64,000 nucleotides of DNA. Source: Frigoribacterium faeni. GTDB lineage: Bacteria > Actinomycetota > Actinomycetes > Actinomycetales > Microbacteriaceae. Shown here in pieces: positions 37,535-46,928 of this stretch. Where the stretch lies: assembly GCF_007988805.1 (NCBI RefSeq), contig NZ_BJUV01000006.1, positions 1 through 64,000 on the forward strand, given 5' to 3'. The translations under genes were made by a program, and so were the position numbers. Under the pieces are notes generated by a model, which saw only the letters and a program-made list of their open reading frames with translations, was not told the DNA's origin and did not search any database. Each line of letters opens with the position of its first letter. Within the stretch, counting starts at the first letter, position 1.

Positions 37535-37993
37535 GTGGTCTTCGAGGTTCTGGGATGGGTCGGCGCAGTCGTCATCCTCGCCGGTTACGGCCTGTTCTCA
37601 CTCGGCCGTCTGGCGAACGGTCCGCTCTACCAGTGGGCCAATCTGATCGGCGCGCTGTGCATCTCGGTCAACGTCGCCAGCCACGGCGCGTACCCCTCCG
37701 CGATCGTCAACGCCATCTGGGCCGTGATCGCCGTCGTCGTCCTGGTCGGCATGTCCCGTCGCCGTCGGGCGGCCCGTCGAGCCGAGGAGGCACGGGCCGT
37801 CGCCCCCCTCGCCCTCACCGCCTTCGCGGCCCCGACCCCGTCCGCTCCGGTCGCGCCCCTCGCCGAGTCCGTCCCCGTCATCACCGCCGCGCTGGCCGTC
37901 GTGACGTTCGCCGCCGTCCAGCACGCCCGCGATCAGCAGGCCGAGTCGGAGGCGACCGCGTCCGAGGCGGCGCGGGGCCACGCTCCGGCGTAG
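37535..37993 (+). CDS. CBU_0592-type small membrane protein
   Basis: The 152-residue protein has an N-terminal domain with three hydrophobic segments, VLGWVGAVVILAGYGLFSLG, then YQWANLIGALCISVNVA and a third helix at about 60-72. This matches the CBU_0592-like domain of unknown function. An Ala/Pro-rich tail with one further hydrophobic stretch follows. The GTG start has an AGGAGG ribosome binding site. It ends 9 bp before the next membrane-protein gene. Confidence 0.7.
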   Translation: MVFEVLGWVGAVVILAGYGLFSLGRLANGPLYQWANLIGALCISVNVASHGAYPSAIVNAIWAVIAVVVLVGMSRRRRAARRAEEARAVAPLALTAFAAPTPSAPVAPLAESVPVITAALAVVTFAAVQHARDQQAESEATASEAARGHAPA

Positions 37994-38002
37994 CCTCGGA
38001 GG

Positions 38003-38545
38003 ATGTCGCGAGCCGTCTACGCGGTGATGGGCACCGTCCTCTACGCGGCGTTGATCATCACCACCGCCGCGTTCGAGAGCGTCCTGTTCGACCGTGACGT
38101 CATCTCCGAGACCGACGCGGGCACTCTGCTCGGGCCGGCGATGTTCGCGGTCGCCGTCCTCGTCGTCCTGCTCTCGCTGCTCCGCTCCGCGGCCCTGGCC
38201 GACGCGGCCGACGGCGATGCGCCCACGATGCTCGGGGCGTTCCCCGCGCAACCCGCCGAGCCGTCTCCTCGGCGACCGGGTCCGGCGGGAGGCGACGGGA
38301 CGTCGGCGGGCCGTGACGCGCCTCCCCGGCTGCTTCCCGGAGCCGTCGGCACCGGCGTCGCCGTCTACCTCGCGATGCTCGTCGTGGGGTCGGTCGGATA
38401 CTCCCTCGTCCGCGAGGGCGCGGTCTGGCTGCCGCTGTTCGCGGCCCGGTACGCGGTCTCGCCGCTCGTGCTCGGATCGGCCCTCTGGGCGGCCCTCGTC
38501 GTGGCCGGGACCGTGGCCGTCTCGCGGATCGAGCCGCCTCGCTGA
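38003..38545 (+). CDS. Uncharacterised four-helix membrane protein
   Basis: A 180-residue protein with two predicted transmembrane segments at about residues 8-25 and 45-62, a proline-rich central loop, and two more at about 113-130 and 150-172. I do not recognise a family. The ATG is preceded directly by CGGAGG and, 6 bp upstream, by TAGCCT (37991-37996), which could act as a -10 element for a leaderless transcript. Confidence 0.6.
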   Translation: MSRAVYAVMGTVLYAALIITTAAFESVLFDRDVISETDAGTLLGPAMFAVAVLVVLLSLLRSAALADAADGDAPTMLGAFPAQPAEPSPRRPGPAGGDGTSAGRDAPPRLLPGAVGTGVAVYLAMLVVGSVGYSLVREGAVWLPLFAARYAVSPLVLGSALWAALVVAGTVAVSRIEPPR

Positions 38546-38569
38546 GCCCCGCCGGCGGAGCCCGCGAGG

Positions 38570-38591
38570 CCCGGACCGTGTTCGCTCCGGG
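38570..38591 (+). terminator. Weak terminator hairpin before the str operon
   Basis: CCCGGA (38570-38575) pairs with TCCGGG (38586-38591) around a 10-nt loop. It is a modest stem without a U-tract. Confidence 0.4.
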
Positions 38592-38614
38592 CGTGTCGAC
38601 GACCCCGCGATCAT

Positions 38615-38643
38615 TTGATTAACCCCCCTGTGGAAGATATGCT
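38615..38643 (+). promoter_or_regulatory. Promoter of the str operon (rpsL-rpsG-fusA-tuf)
   Basis: TTGATT (38615-38620) and TATGCT (38638-38643) are separated by 17 bp. The resulting leader is about 180 nt and includes a GAGACGG/CCGTCTC hairpin near 38700-38720, which may serve ribosomal protein feedback. No gene was found in 38546-38830. Confidence 0.65.
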
Positions 38644-38830
38644 CTAGCGGGTGTGCGCTTAGCCGCGCGCCCGAAAAATCCCCCTCGGCCTCCGGGTCGA
38701 GACGGGTACAGACCGTCTCGGTCATCGAGACGAGGATGCCGGCGAACCCGCCGGACAGAGCAGAGCGATGCGAGAGCAGCGCGACTCGCCGTGGCCGAAC
38801 GTCCACGTCGAGATCCAACGAGGAGAACCA

Positions 38831-39205
38831 GTGCCAACTATTCAGCAGCTGGTCCGCAAGGGACGCACGCCGAAGGTCGTCAAGACCAAGGCCCCCGCCC
38901 TGAAGGCCAACCCCCAGCAGCGTGGCGTGTGCACCCGTGTGTACACCACCACCCCCAAGAAGCCGAACTCGGCGCTCCGCAAGGTCGCTCGTGTCAAGCT
39001 CTCGAACGGCACCGAGGTCACCGCCTACATCCCCGGCGAGGGCCACAACCTGCAGGAGCACTCGATGGTGCTCGTGCGCGGCGGTCGTGTGAAGGACCTC
39101 CCCGGCGTTCGCTACAAGATCGTCCGCGGCGCCCTCGACACGCAGGCCGTCAAGAACCGCAAGCAGGCTCGCAGCCGCTACGGAGCGAAAGCAGAGAAGA
39201 AGTAA
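38831..39205 (+). CDS. rpsL: 30S ribosomal protein S12
   Basis: S12 sits at the decoding centre. The 124-residue product carries [16 protein letters not shown] (with the wild-type Lys of the streptomycin region) and [17 protein letters not shown] with the second wild-type Lys, so no streptomycin-resistance substitution is visible. The GTG start is set by a GAGGAG ribosome binding site. The stop overlaps the rpsG ATG. Confidence 0.98.
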   Translation: MPTIQQLVRKGRTPKVVKTKAPALKANPQQRGVCTRVYTTTPKKPNSALRKVARVKLSNGTEVTAYIPGEGHNLQEHSMVLVRGGRVKDLPGVRYKIVRGALDTQAVKNRKQARSRYGAKAEKK

Positions 39206-39675
39206 TGCCTCGTAAAGGACCCGCTCCCAAGCGCCCTGTCGTCGCCGACCCGGTCTACGGTGCGCCGATCGTCAGCCAGCTCGTCAACAAGATCCTCCTC
39301 GACGGCAAGAAGGGCCTCGCCGAGCGCATCGTCTACGGTGCTCTCGCCGGCGTCGCCGCCAAGAACGACCAGGACGCCGTCGCCACGCTGAAGAAGGCGC
39401 TCGACAACGTGCGCCCCACGCTCGAGGTCCGCTCGCGTCGTGTCGGTGGATCGACCTACCAGGTCCCCGTCGAGGTCAAGCCCCACCGCGCCAACACCCT
39501 GGCCCTCCGCTGGCTCACCAGCTACGCCAAGGCTCGTCGCGAGAAGACCATGACCGAGCGTCTCATGAACGAGATCCTCGACGCCTCGAACGGTCTGGGC
39601 GCCGCTGTCAAGCGTCGCGAGGACACGCACAAGATGGCCGAGTCGAACAAGGCCTTCGCGCACTACCGCTGGTAA
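39205..39675 (+). CDS. rpsG: 30S ribosomal protein S7
   Basis: S7 nucleates the 30S head and, in Escherichia coli, represses its own operon. The 156-residue product begins [20 protein letters not shown] and contains the conserved [16 protein letters not shown] and [14 protein letters not shown] motifs. The ATG overlaps the rpsL stop by one base (TAATG). Confidence 0.98.
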   Translation: MPRKGPAPKRPVVADPVYGAPIVSQLVNKILLDGKKGLAERIVYGALAGVAAKNDQDAVATLKKALDNVRPTLEVRSRRVGGSTYQVPVEVKPHRANTLALRWLTSYAKARREKTMTERLMNEILDASNGLGAAVKRREDTHKMAESNKAFAHYRW

Positions 39676-39680
39676 CCGGT

Positions 39681-39725
39681 CCGAGGAGGCACGGGTCGCG
39701 CACCCCGCGCCCCGCGCCTCCTCGG
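39681..39725 (+). terminator. Hairpin between rpsG and fusA
   Basis: CCGAGGAGGC (39681-39690) pairs with GCCTCCTCGG (39716-39725) across a 25-nt GC-rich interior that can fold further. It may attenuate or process the transcript rather than end it, because fusA has no clear separate promoter. Confidence 0.5.
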
Positions 39726-39762
39726 CCCCCCAACTTCCCCACCTACCCCTTCGGAGGAACCC

Positions 39763-41877
39763 GTGGCACAGGACGTGCTCACCGACCTGAACAAGGTCCG
39801 CAACATCGGCATCATGGCTCACATCGATGCTGGCAAGACGACGACGACCGAGCGCATCCTGTACTACACGGGCATCACCCACAAGATCGGTGAGGTCCAC
39901 GACGGTGCGGCCACGATGGACTGGATGGCGCAGGAGCAGGAGCGCGGCATCACCATCACCTCGGCCGCGACGACGTGCTTCTGGAACAAGAACCAGATCA
40001 ACATCATCGACACCCCCGGTCACGTCGACTTCACCGTCGAGGTCGAGCGCTCGCTGCGCGTGCTCGACGGCGCCGTCGCCGTCTTCGACGGCAAGGAGGG
40101 CGTCGAGCCCCAGTCCGAGACCGTCTGGCGTCAGGCCGACAAGTACGACGTCCCGCGCATCTGCTTCGTCAACAAGATGGACAAGCTCGGCGCCGACTTC
40201 TACTTCACGGTCGACACGATCATCAACCGCCTCGGCGCGAAGCCCCTGGTCATGCAGCTCCCGATCGGTTCGGAGAGCTCCTTCGAGGGCGTCGTCGACC
40301 TGGTCGAGATGCGCGCGCTGACCTGGCGCGGCGACGCCAAGGGTGACGTCGAGCTGGGCGCCAAGTACGAGATCGAGGAGATCCCGGAAGACCTCAAGGA
40401 GAAGGCGGCGGAGTACCGCGCCAAGCTCCTCGAGACCGTCGCCGAGTCCGACGACGCGCTCCTCGAGAAGTACTTCGGCGGCGAAGAGCTCACGATCGCC
40501 GAGATCAAGGGCGCCGTCCGCAAGATGACGGTCAACTCCGAGCTCTACCCGATCTTCTGCGGTTCGGCCTTCAAGAACCGCGGCGTGCAGCCGATGCTCG
40601 ACGCGGTCATCGACTACCTCCCCTCGCCCCTCGACGTGCCTCCGATGGAGGGCCACGACGTCCGCGACGCCGAGAAGATCATCATCCGCAAGCCCGAGTC
40701 GTCGGAGCCCTTCTCGGCTCTCGCGTTCAAGGTCGCGGTGCACCCCTTCTTCGGTCGTCTCACGTACGTCCGCGTCTACTCCGGGTCGATCGAGTCGGGT
40801 GCTCAGGTCATCAACTCGACCAAGGACAAGAAGGAGCGCATCGGCAAGATCTTCCAGATGCACTCCAACAAGGAGAACCCGGTCGACAGCGTCACCGCCG
40901 GCCACATCTACGCCGTCATCGGTCTGAAGTTCACCACCACCGGCGACACGCTGTGCGACCCGTCCGAGCAGATCGTGCTCGAGTCGATGACGTTCCCCGA
41001 GCCCGTCATCGAGGTCGCCATCGAGCCCAAGACCAAGGCCGATCAGGAGAAGCTCTCGCTGGCCATCCAGAAGCTCGCCGAAGAGGACCCGACGTTCCGC
41101 GTCGAGCTCAACGCCGAGACCGGCCAGACGGTCATCAAGGGCATGGGCGAGCTGCACCTCGACATCCTGGTCGACCGCATGAAGCGCGAGTTCAACGTCG
41201 AGGCCAACGTCGGCAAGCCCCAGGTGGCCTACCGCGAGACCCTCAAGAAGGGCATCGAGCGGTACGACTACACCCACAAGAAGCAGACCGGTGGGTCGGG
41301 TCAGTTCGCCAAGGTCCAGATCGCGCTCGAGCCCTTCGAGGTCACGGCCGAGTCGACGTACGAGTTCGTCAACAAGGTCACCGGTGGCCGCGTCCCGCGC
41401 GAGTACATCCCCTCGGTCGACGCCGGCATCCAGGACGCCATGCAGGTCGGTGTCCTCGCCGGTTACCCGACCGTCGGTGTCCGGGCCCTGCTCCTCGACG
41501 GTGCGGCGCACGACGTCGACTCGTCGGAGATGGCCTTCAAGATCGCTGGGTCGATCGCCTACAAAGAGGCGGCTCGCAAGGCCCAGCCCGTTCTCCTCGA
41601 GCCGCTCATGGCGGTCGAGGTCCGTACGCCCGAGGAATACATGGGCGACGTCATCGGCGACCTGAGCTCGCGACGCGGGCAGATCTCGTCGATGGAAGAC
41701 GCCAGTGGTGTGAAGGTCGTTCGGGCCAGCGTGCCGCTGTCGGAGATGTTCGGATACGTCGGTGACCTTCGGTCGAAGACCTCGGGTCGTGCCGTCTACT
41801 CGATGACGTTCGAGTCCTATCAGGAAGTCCCCTCGGCTGTCGCCGAGGAGATCATCCAGAAGAACAAGGGCGAATAG
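39763..41877 (+). CDS. fusA: Elongation factor G
   Basis: EF-G catalyses ribosome translocation. The 704-residue protein has the P-loop [19 protein letters not shown], the [12 protein letters not shown] motif and NKMDKLGA, and all five domains by length. The GTG start is preceded by GGAGG. It belongs to the str operon with rpsL, rpsG and tuf. Confidence 0.99.
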   Translation: MAQDVLTDLNKVRNIGIMAHIDAGKTTTTERILYYTGITHKIGEVHDGAATMDWMAQEQERGITITSAATTCFWNKNQINIIDTPGHVDFTVEVERSLRVLDGAVAVFDGKEGVEPQSETVWRQADKYDVPRICFVNKMDKLGADFYFTVDTIINRLGAKPLVMQLPIGSESSFEGVVDLVEMRALTWRGDAKGDVELGAKYEIEEIPEDLKEKAAEYRAKLLETVAESDDALLEKYFGGEELTIAEIKGAVRKMTVNSELYPIFCGSAFKNRGVQPMLDAVIDYLPSPLDVPPMEGHDVRDAEKIIIRKPESSEPFSALAFKVAVHPFFGRLTYVRVYSGSIESGAQVINSTKDKKERIGKIFQMHSNKENPVDSVTAGHIYAVIGLKFTTTGDTLCDPSEQIVLESMTFPEPVIEVAIEPKTKADQEKLSLAIQKLAEEDPTFRVELNAETGQTVIKGMGELHLDILVDRMKREFNVEANVGKPQVAYRETLKKGIERYDYTHKKQTGGSGQFAKVQIALEPFEVTAESTYEFVNKVTGGRVPREYIPSVDAGIQDAMQVGVLAGYPTVGVRALLLDGAAHDVDSSEMAFKIAGSIAYKEAARKAQPVLLEPLMAVEVRTPEEYMGDVIGDLSSRRGQISSMEDASGVKVVRASVPLSEMFGYVGDLRSKTSGRAVYSMTFESYQEVPSAVAEEIIQKNKGE

Positions 41878-41943
41878 TCCCGAACCACGCGGCCGAACCT
41901 CGACCGCGTAACATGTACACACACCAATCCGCAGTGTCCGGTA

Positions 41944-41964
41944 GGCCGGGTCATCGACCCGGCC
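41944..41964 (+). terminator. Hairpin between fusA and tuf
   Basis: GGCCGGGTC (41944-41952) pairs perfectly with GACCCGGCC (41956-41964) around a 3-nt loop. It probably adjusts the ratio of fusA to tuf message. A TAACAT element just upstream (near 41909) could be a tuf -10, but no good -35 accompanies it. Confidence 0.5.
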
Positions 41965-42003
41965 CCCGGCTCCACTGCAACCGAGTCCTGAGGAGGACCC
42001 ACA

Positions 42004-43197
42004 GTGGCTAAGGCCAAGTTCGAGCGGACCAAGCCGCACGTCAACATCGGAACCATCGGTCACGTCGACCACGGCAAGACCACGCTGACCGCGGCGATCA
42101 CCAAGGTCCTGCACGACAAGTACCCGACCCTCAACGAGGCGTCGGCCTTCGACCAGATCGACAACGCGCCCGAAGAGAAGCAGCGCGGCATCACGATCAA
42201 CATCTCGCACGTCGAGTACCAGACGGAGAAGCGTCACTACGCTCACGTCGACGCTCCCGGTCACGCCGACTACATCAAGAACATGATCACCGGCGCGGCT
42301 CAGATGGACGGCGCGATCCTCGTGGTCGCCGCCACCGACGGCCCGATGCCCCAGACGCGTGAGCACGTGCTGCTCGCCCGCCAGGTCGGCGTGCCCTACA
42401 TCGTCGTGGCCCTGAACAAGTCCGACATGGTCGACGACGAGGAGATCCTCGAGCTCGTCGAGATCGAGGTGCGCGAGCTCCTCTCCAGCCAGGACTTCGA
42501 CGGCGACAACGCTCCCGTCGTGCAGGTCTCCGCTCTCAAGGCCCTCGAGGGCGACGAGAAGTGGGCCGCCACGGTCGCCGACCTGATGGACCAGGTCGAC
42601 GAGAACGTCCCCGAGCCCGTCCGTGCCACGGACCAGCCCTTCCTCATGCCCGTGGAAGACGTCTTCACGATCACCGGTCGTGGAACCGTCATCACCGGTC
42701 GTGTCGAGCGCGGCATCCTGAAGCCGAACGACGAGGTCGAGATCGTCGGCATCAAGGAGAAGTCGTCGAAGACGACCGTCACCGCCATCGAGATGTTCCG
42801 CAAGACCCTCGAAGACGCGCGCGCCGGTGAGAACGTCGGCCTCCTGCTCCGTGGTACCAAGCGCGAGGACGTCGAGCGCGGCCAGGTCGTGGTCAAGCCC
42901 GGCTCGATCACGCCCCACACCGAGTTCGAGGCGAACGTCTACATCCTGTCCAAGGACGAGGGTGGGCGTCACAACCCGTTCTACGCGAACTACCGCCCGC
43001 AGTTCTACTTCCGCACCACCGACGTCACGGGCGTCATCACGCTGCCCGAGGGCACCGAGATGGTCATGCCCGGCGACACGACTGAGATCACCGTCCAGCT
43101 GATCCAGCCGATCGCCATGGAAGAGGGCCTCCGCTTCGCCATCCGCGAGGGTGGCCGCACGGTGGGTGCCGGTACCGTCACCAAGATCGTCAAGTAA
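42004..43197 (+). CDS. tuf: Elongation factor Tu
   Basis: EF-Tu delivers aminoacyl-tRNA to the ribosome. The 397-residue protein has the P-loop [22 protein letters not shown] and the NKSDM guanine motif. The GTG start follows a GAGGAGG ribosome binding site. A terminator with a U-rich tail follows. Confidence 0.99.
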   Translation: MAKAKFERTKPHVNIGTIGHVDHGKTTLTAAITKVLHDKYPTLNEASAFDQIDNAPEEKQRGITINISHVEYQTEKRHYAHVDAPGHADYIKNMITGAAQMDGAILVVAATDGPMPQTREHVLLARQVGVPYIVVALNKSDMVDDEEILELVEIEVRELLSSQDFDGDNAPVVQVSALKALEGDEKWAATVADLMDQVDENVPEPVRATDQPFLMPVEDVFTITGRGTVITGRVERGILKPNDEVEIVGIKEKSSKTTVTAIEMFRKTLEDARAGENVGLLLRGTKREDVERGQVVVKPGSITPHTEFEANVYILSKDEGGRHNPFYANYRPQFYFRTTDVTGVITLPEGTEMVMPGDTTEITVQLIQPIAMEEGLRFAIREGGRTVGAGTVTKIVK

Positions 43198-43229
43198 GTA
43201 CTGGTTCTCCAGCACTGCTGATCTCGAGA

Positions 43230-43260
43230 GAGGTCGGACCCCCCGGGGTCCGGCCTCTTT
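43230..43260 (+). terminator. Terminator after tuf
   Basis: GAGGTCGGACCCC (43230-43242) pairs with GGGGTCCGGCCTC (43245-43257), with one G-U pair, and is followed by TTTCT. This is a classical intrinsic terminator ending the str operon. Confidence 0.85.
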
Positions 43261-43319
43261 CTCGTCTCCGGGTGCACCATGGGGCGACGCCGGATCCACC
43301 GGCATCGACAGGAGGACTC

Positions 43320-43532
43320 ATGGCAGGCTTCGACGACATCAGCAAGAAGGCCCAGGCCTTCCTCAACGACGGCAAGGTGCAGGACGCCCTCAAGAGCGAG
43401 AAGGCGGAGGGTGTCAGCGACGGCATCCTCGACGCCGTCGCCAAGGCCGCCGACAAGGCGACCGGCGGCAAGCACAGCGACAAGATCGAGCAGGCGAAGC
43501 AGCAGGCCGACAAGAAGATCGGCAACCAGTAG
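43320..43532 (+). CDS. MT0933/Rv0909-type antitoxin-like protein
   Basis: A 70-residue charged helical protein starting MAGFDDISKKAQAFLNDGKV, with repeated Asp/Lys/Ala-rich helices. This matches the small MT0933 antitoxin family of actinobacteria (Rv0909 in Mycobacterium tuberculosis). No matching toxin gene lies next to it, so the antitoxin label is a family name rather than a shown role. The ATG is supported by an AGGAGG ribosome binding site. Confidence 0.65.
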   Translation: MAGFDDISKKAQAFLNDGKVQDALKSEKAEGVSDGILDAVAKAADKATGGKHSDKIEQAKQQADKKIGNQ

Positions 43533-43543
43533 CCCAGGCGATC

Positions 43544-43585
43544 AGGAGGCGGTCCGCACCGATGCGGACCGCCTCCTCCTGTTTT
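43544..43585 (+). terminator. Terminator after the antitoxin-like gene
   Basis: AGGAGGCGGTCCGCA (43544-43558) pairs perfectly with 43563-43577 around a 4-nt loop, followed by TTTT. A strong intrinsic terminator. Confidence 0.9.
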
Positions 43586-43623
43586 CCGGGGAGCACCGAC
43601 CGCAGGCGGTGTTGACTCGAACG

Positions 43624-44598
43624 ATGCCGCGCCTCCGTCGATCCGATTCCAGCGCTCCGGGCATCCGACGACGCCGTTCCGGTCGGGGCTTCACCTACGT
43701 CGACGAAGCCGGTGTCACCGTCGGCGATCCGGACCTGCGCACGCGCATCGAGCACCTCGGCATCCCGCCGGCCTGGACGGACGTCTGGATCGCCCCCTAC
43801 CCGAACGGGCACGTGCAGGCGACGGGCGTCGATGCGGCCGGACGCCGACAGTACATCTACCACCCCACCTGGCGCGAGCAGAAGGACCGGCTCAAGTTCG
43901 ACCGGGCCATGGCGCTGGCCGAGTCGCTGCCGACGGCACGAAGCCGCGTCACCCGCGACCTCCACCTCGACGAGCCCGTGCGGGCCCGGGCTCTCGCCGC
44001 CGCCTTCCGCATGCTCGACACCGGCTCCCTGCGGGTCGGCTCCGAGCGGTACGCCGAGCAGCACGGCAGCCACGGGCTGTCGACGCTCCTGTGCGCGCAC
44101 GTCTCGGTGTCGGGCGACGTGGTCTCGCTGGCCTTCCCGGCGAAGAGCGGTCAGGCCTGGGAGTCCCGCATCGTCGATGCCGACCTGGCCGGGGTCGTGC
44201 GCGGACTCAAGACGCGTGGGGGACGGGCCCGACTCCTCGCCTGGCGACCCGAGCCCGGTGACCGCTGGCGCCCTCTGCACGCGTCCGAGATCAACGACTA
44301 CGTGAAGGACCAGACGGGCGGCGACTTCAGCGCCAAGGACTTCCGCACCCTCCACGGCACCGTGGCCGCGGCGGTGAGTCTCGCGCGCACCGGACCGCAG
44401 GACAGGCCGCCGGCGCGGCGCCGGGCGCTCAGCGGGGCGATGGCGGCGGCCGCCGAGGTCCTGGGCAACACCCCGACGGTCGCGCGGTCGTCGTACGTCG
44501 ATCCCCGTCTCGTCGACGCGTACGAGCACGGCGAGACCATCGACCCGTCGCGGCTCGGCTCCGCGGAATCCGAGGTCAGGGCGCTGCTCTACCGCTGA
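43624..44598 (+). CDS. DNA topoisomerase IB, poxvirus-like
   Basis: Type IB topoisomerases relax supercoils through a 3'-phosphotyrosine link. The 324-residue protein has the N-terminal region GRGFTYVDEAGVTV, then the IPPAWTDVWIAPYPNGHVQA signature, and the C-terminal catalytic domain. The nucleophile is probably Tyr291 in RSSYVDPRLVDAYE, and FRTLHGTVAA carries the conserved Arg/His region. The ATG at 43624 is chosen; a GTG five codons upstream is possible. It stands alone between two terminator regions. Confidence 0.93.
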   Translation: MPRLRRSDSSAPGIRRRRSGRGFTYVDEAGVTVGDPDLRTRIEHLGIPPAWTDVWIAPYPNGHVQATGVDAAGRRQYIYHPTWREQKDRLKFDRAMALAESLPTARSRVTRDLHLDEPVRARALAAAFRMLDTGSLRVGSERYAEQHGSHGLSTLLCAHVSVSGDVVSLAFPAKSGQAWESRIVDADLAGVVRGLKTRGGRARLLAWRPEPGDRWRPLHASEINDYVKDQTGGDFSAKDFRTLHGTVAAAVSLARTGPQDRPPARRRALSGAMAAAAEVLGNTPTVARSSYVDPRLVDAYEHGETIDPSRLGSAESEVRALLYR

Positions 44599-44637
44599 GT
44601 CGACCGGACGCGTTCACATCCGCATGGCTGGATGACG

Positions 44638-44672
44638 TACCGTTGAGGGTTGCGTCGGATCGAGTCCGACGC
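44638..44672 (+). promoter_or_regulatory. Candidate promoter and leader hairpin of the DarT-like gene
   Basis: TACCGT (44638-44643) could be a -10 element, with TTCACA (44613-44618) 19 bp upstream. Immediately downstream GCGTCGGA (44652-44659) pairs with TCCGACGC (44665-44672), which would form a hairpin at the 5' end of the message. Confidence 0.4.
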
Positions 44673-44693
44673 CCGAGAGGAACTACTGCAGTG

Positions 44694-45521
44694 ATGGACG
44701 AGTGCATCCACGGATTCGAGAGGGAGCTCTGCGACATCTGCGCACCTCGCAAACGCGAGCCCCAGGTCGACGCCGACGGGCAGGTGAAGACCCTCCCGAC
44801 CAAGCGCCGCGCCGCCTCGCGCAAGCCGGAGTCGCTGCGCAGCACGCCGGCCCTGGCCCGCGACTCCGCCGCCTCCGCGGTGGCGGCGCAGTCGGCCATG
44901 ACCCCCGTGCCCGAGTTCGCTCAGCAGCGCGTGTACCACTGGACGCACGTCTCCAACCTGCCCGCCATCCTCGAGTCCGGCGAGCTGACCGCGGGCGCCG
45001 CCCCGGTGCTCGACGTCAGCTCCGAGGCCACCCGGGCCCTGCGCGCCTCCGTGACCGCCGCCTCCGGAGCGCCGGTGGCCGACCACGTCCCGTTCTCGCT
45101 GTCCCCGCACGCCTCCGCCTGGGACACCCTCCGCACCGGTGCAGAGGGCTACGAGTGGTCCGATGCCGCTCGCACGGCCAAGGCCACCGACTTCGTCATG
45201 CTCGTGGTGCCCGTATCGGCCCTCGGCGAGGAGTTCGTGATCACCGAGGGTGACGCGGCCGTCCAGGGGGTCCGTGCCGCAGCCGGCCTCGACGACGCCT
45301 CGCGCATGGTGCGGCGGTTCTCGTTGGCCGACCCCGATCTGCTCGAGCCCGAGGTGCTCGTCCCGACCCGCGTCGCGTTCGACGCCGTCACGCTCGTCGG
45401 CGTGCCGAACGACAAGGTCCGCGACGCGGTCAAGAGCCTCATCGCCGACGCCGGCGGACACGCGCCGCGCGTCGCGGTGTACCCGCCCTGGTTCCGGCCC
45501 TCGCCCGTCGAGCAGGCCTGA
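44694..45521 (+). CDS. DarT-like ADP-ribosyltransferase domain protein with N-terminal Cys/His motif
   Basis: DarT enzymes ADP-ribosylate thymidine in single-stranded DNA. The 275-residue protein shows the DarT (DUF4433) order: RVYHWTHVSNLPAILESGEL near residue 80, DHVPFSLSPHAS near 138, FVITEGDAAV, and EPEVLVPTRVAF, where EVLV matches the position of the catalytic Glu. The first 20 residues contain Cys4, His6, Cys13 and Cys16 (CIHGFERELCDIC), a likely small zinc knuckle. No DarG-type antitoxin is adjacent. ATG 44694 or GTG 44691 may be the start; an AGAGGA ribosome binding site lies upstream. Confidence 0.7.
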   Translation: MDECIHGFERELCDICAPRKREPQVDADGQVKTLPTKRRAASRKPESLRSTPALARDSAASAVAAQSAMTPVPEFAQQRVYHWTHVSNLPAILESGELTAGAAPVLDVSSEATRALRASVTAASGAPVADHVPFSLSPHASAWDTLRTGAEGYEWSDAARTAKATDFVMLVVPVSALGEEFVITEGDAAVQGVRAAAGLDDASRMVRRFSLADPDLLEPEVLVPTRVAFDAVTLVGVPNDKVRDAVKSLIADAGGHAPRVAVYPPWFRPSPVEQA

Positions 45522-45526
45522 TCGAC

Positions 45527-45565
45527 GGGGTGCCGCGTCGGCCGAGGAGGCGCGCGCGGCATCCC
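45527..45565 (+). terminator. Terminator after the DarT-like gene
   Basis: GGGGTGCCGCG (45527-45537) pairs with CGCGGCATCCC (45555-45565) with one G-U pair. It lies 5 bp after the stop codon and separates the gene from the S10 promoter. Confidence 0.65.
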
Positions 45566-45588
45566 GGAAAAGTCGCGACACGCCCGGG

Positions 45589-45617
45589 TTGCAGCAAATG
45601 CAGGCGTGTGGCAAAAT
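45589..45617 (+). promoter_or_regulatory. Promoter of the S10 ribosomal operon
   Basis: TTGCAG (45589-45594) and CAAAAT (45612-45617) are 17 bp apart. It is the best promoter match in the 427-bp gap before rpsJ. Confidence 0.6.
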
Positions 45618-45623
45618 CGTCTA

Positions 45624-45948
45624 GTTCAACATTTCGAGTTGCGCCTCGGGCGCGACCACGGATCACTGCCAGGCAGTGCACAGACGCAAGACGTCTGGGC
45701 CGCGGGTAGCAGGACACATCTCACAACGGAATCCCCAGCGACGCTGGCCCTCACGGGCGAAGCTCTGCACGGCGATGACAAAGATGATTGCCCTCCCCGG
45801 GTCTTCTCTGCGGCCATCGTCGGGAATCCGAGATGGATTGACACAAGAACAGCGGTACGCGAGAGACACGTAGTGCCAGATGTTTGCCCAGCAAACAGCG
45901 TCAGGCGGCCCTCGAGGTGCGCGACGTCCGAATGAGAGAGAGTCACAC
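45624..45948 (+). promoter_or_regulatory. Long structured leader of the S10 operon
   Basis: About 325 nt without coding potential separate the predicted transcript start from rpsJ. At least three perfect hairpins are visible: CACTGCC/GGCAGTG (45664-45678), CAGACG/CGTCTG (45681-45697) and CCAGCG/CGCTGG (45735-45747). The leader is also notably less GC-rich than the rest. In E. coli the S10 leader is the target of L4 feedback; a similar role here is inference. Confidence 0.5.
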
Positions 45949-46257
45949 ATGGCGGGACAAAAGATCCGCATCCGACTTAAGTCGTACGACCACGAGGTCA
46001 TCGACACTTCCGCGCGCAAGATCGTCGACACGGTCACCCGCGCGGGCGCTACGGTGGTCGGCCCCGTGCCGCTGCCGACCGAGAAGAACGTGGTCGTCGT
46101 GATCCGTTCGCCCCACAAGTACAAGGACTCGCGCGAGCACTTCGAGAAGCGCACGCACAAGCGTCTGATCGACATCGTCGACCCGACGCCGAAGGCCGTC
46201 GACTCGCTGATGCGTCTCGACCTGCCTGCCGACGTCAACATCGAGATCAAGCTCTAG
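45949..46257 (+). CDS. rpsJ: 30S ribosomal protein S10
   Basis: S10 is a 30S head protein that also acts as NusE in antitermination. The 102-residue product starts [20 protein letters not shown] and has the conserved [19 protein letters not shown] loop. The ATG at 45949 was chosen from homolog length; a GAGAGAG stretch lies upstream. Confidence 0.98.
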   Translation: MAGQKIRIRLKSYDHEVIDTSARKIVDTVTRAGATVVGPVPLPTEKNVVVVIRSPHKYKDSREHFEKRTHKRLIDIVDPTPKAVDSLMRLDLPADVNIEIKL

Positions 46258-46268
46258 GGGAGGCGACC

Positions 46269-46925
46269 ATGACCATCAGCACCACCAAGAACGTCAAGGG
46301 CCTGCTCGGCAAGAAGCTCGGCATGACCCAGGTCTGGGACGAGAACAACAAGCTCATCCCCGTCACCGTCGTGGAGATCGCCCCGAACGTCGTGACCCAG
46401 GTCCGCTCGCTCGAGAAGGACGGCTACACGGCCGTCCAGATCGCCGCCGGCCAGATCGACCCCCGCAAGGCCACCAAGCCCGCCGTCGGTCACTTCGACG
46501 CCGCCGGTGTGACGCCCCGTCGTCACCTCACCGAGGTCCGCACCGCCGACGCAGCCGAGTACGCACTCGGCCAGGAGCTCACGGTCGACACCTTCGAGGC
46601 CGGCCAGAAGGTCGACGTCGTCGGCACCTCCAAGGGCAAGGGCTTCGCCGGTGTCATGAAGCGTCACAACTTCAAGGGCGTCGGCGCCTCGCACGGTGCA
46701 CACCGCAACCACCGCAAGCCCGGCTCGATCGGTGCTTCGTCGACCCCCAGCCGTGTCTTCAAGGGCATGCGCATGGCCGGTCGCATGGGTGGGGACCGCG
46801 TCACCATCCTGAACCTCACGGTGCACGCCGTCGACGCCGAGAAGGGTCTGCTGCTCGTCAAGGGCGCCGTCCCCGGCGCTCGTGGCCGCATCGTTTTCGT
46901 CCGTACCGCCGTGAAGGGGAAGTAG
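46269..46925 (+). CDS. rplC: 50S ribosomal protein L3
   Basis: L3 is an early-assembly protein reaching the peptidyl transferase centre. The 218-residue product contains [16 protein letters not shown] and the [20 protein letters not shown] loop. The ATG has a GGGGAGG ribosome binding site, 11 bp after rpsJ. Confidence 0.98.
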   Translation: MTISTTKNVKGLLGKKLGMTQVWDENNKLIPVTVVEIAPNVVTQVRSLEKDGYTAVQIAAGQIDPRKATKPAVGHFDAAGVTPRRHLTEVRTADAAEYALGQELTVDTFEAGQKVDVVGTSKGKGFAGVMKRHNFKGVGASHGAHRNHRKPGSIGASSTPSRVFKGMRMAGRMGGDRVTILNLTVHAVDAEKGLLLVKGAVPGARGRIVFVRTAVKGK

Positions 46926-46928
46926 CTC

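Noticed and set aside
39178-43305. Very long open frame on the minus strand opposite rpsG, fusA and tuf
   Set aside because: It mirrors three certain plus-strand genes in a high-GC genome, where antisense frames stay open by codon bias. Its translation is low-complexity and has no recognisable domain.
43320-45521. Antitoxin-like gene plus DarT-like gene as a toxin-antitoxin pair
   Set aside because: The families do not pair, a topoisomerase gene and two terminators lie between them, and no DarG macrodomain is present.
45838-45843. Perfect TTGACA in the S10 leader
   Set aside because: No acceptable -10 element lies 16-19 bp downstream, so I did not call a second promoter.
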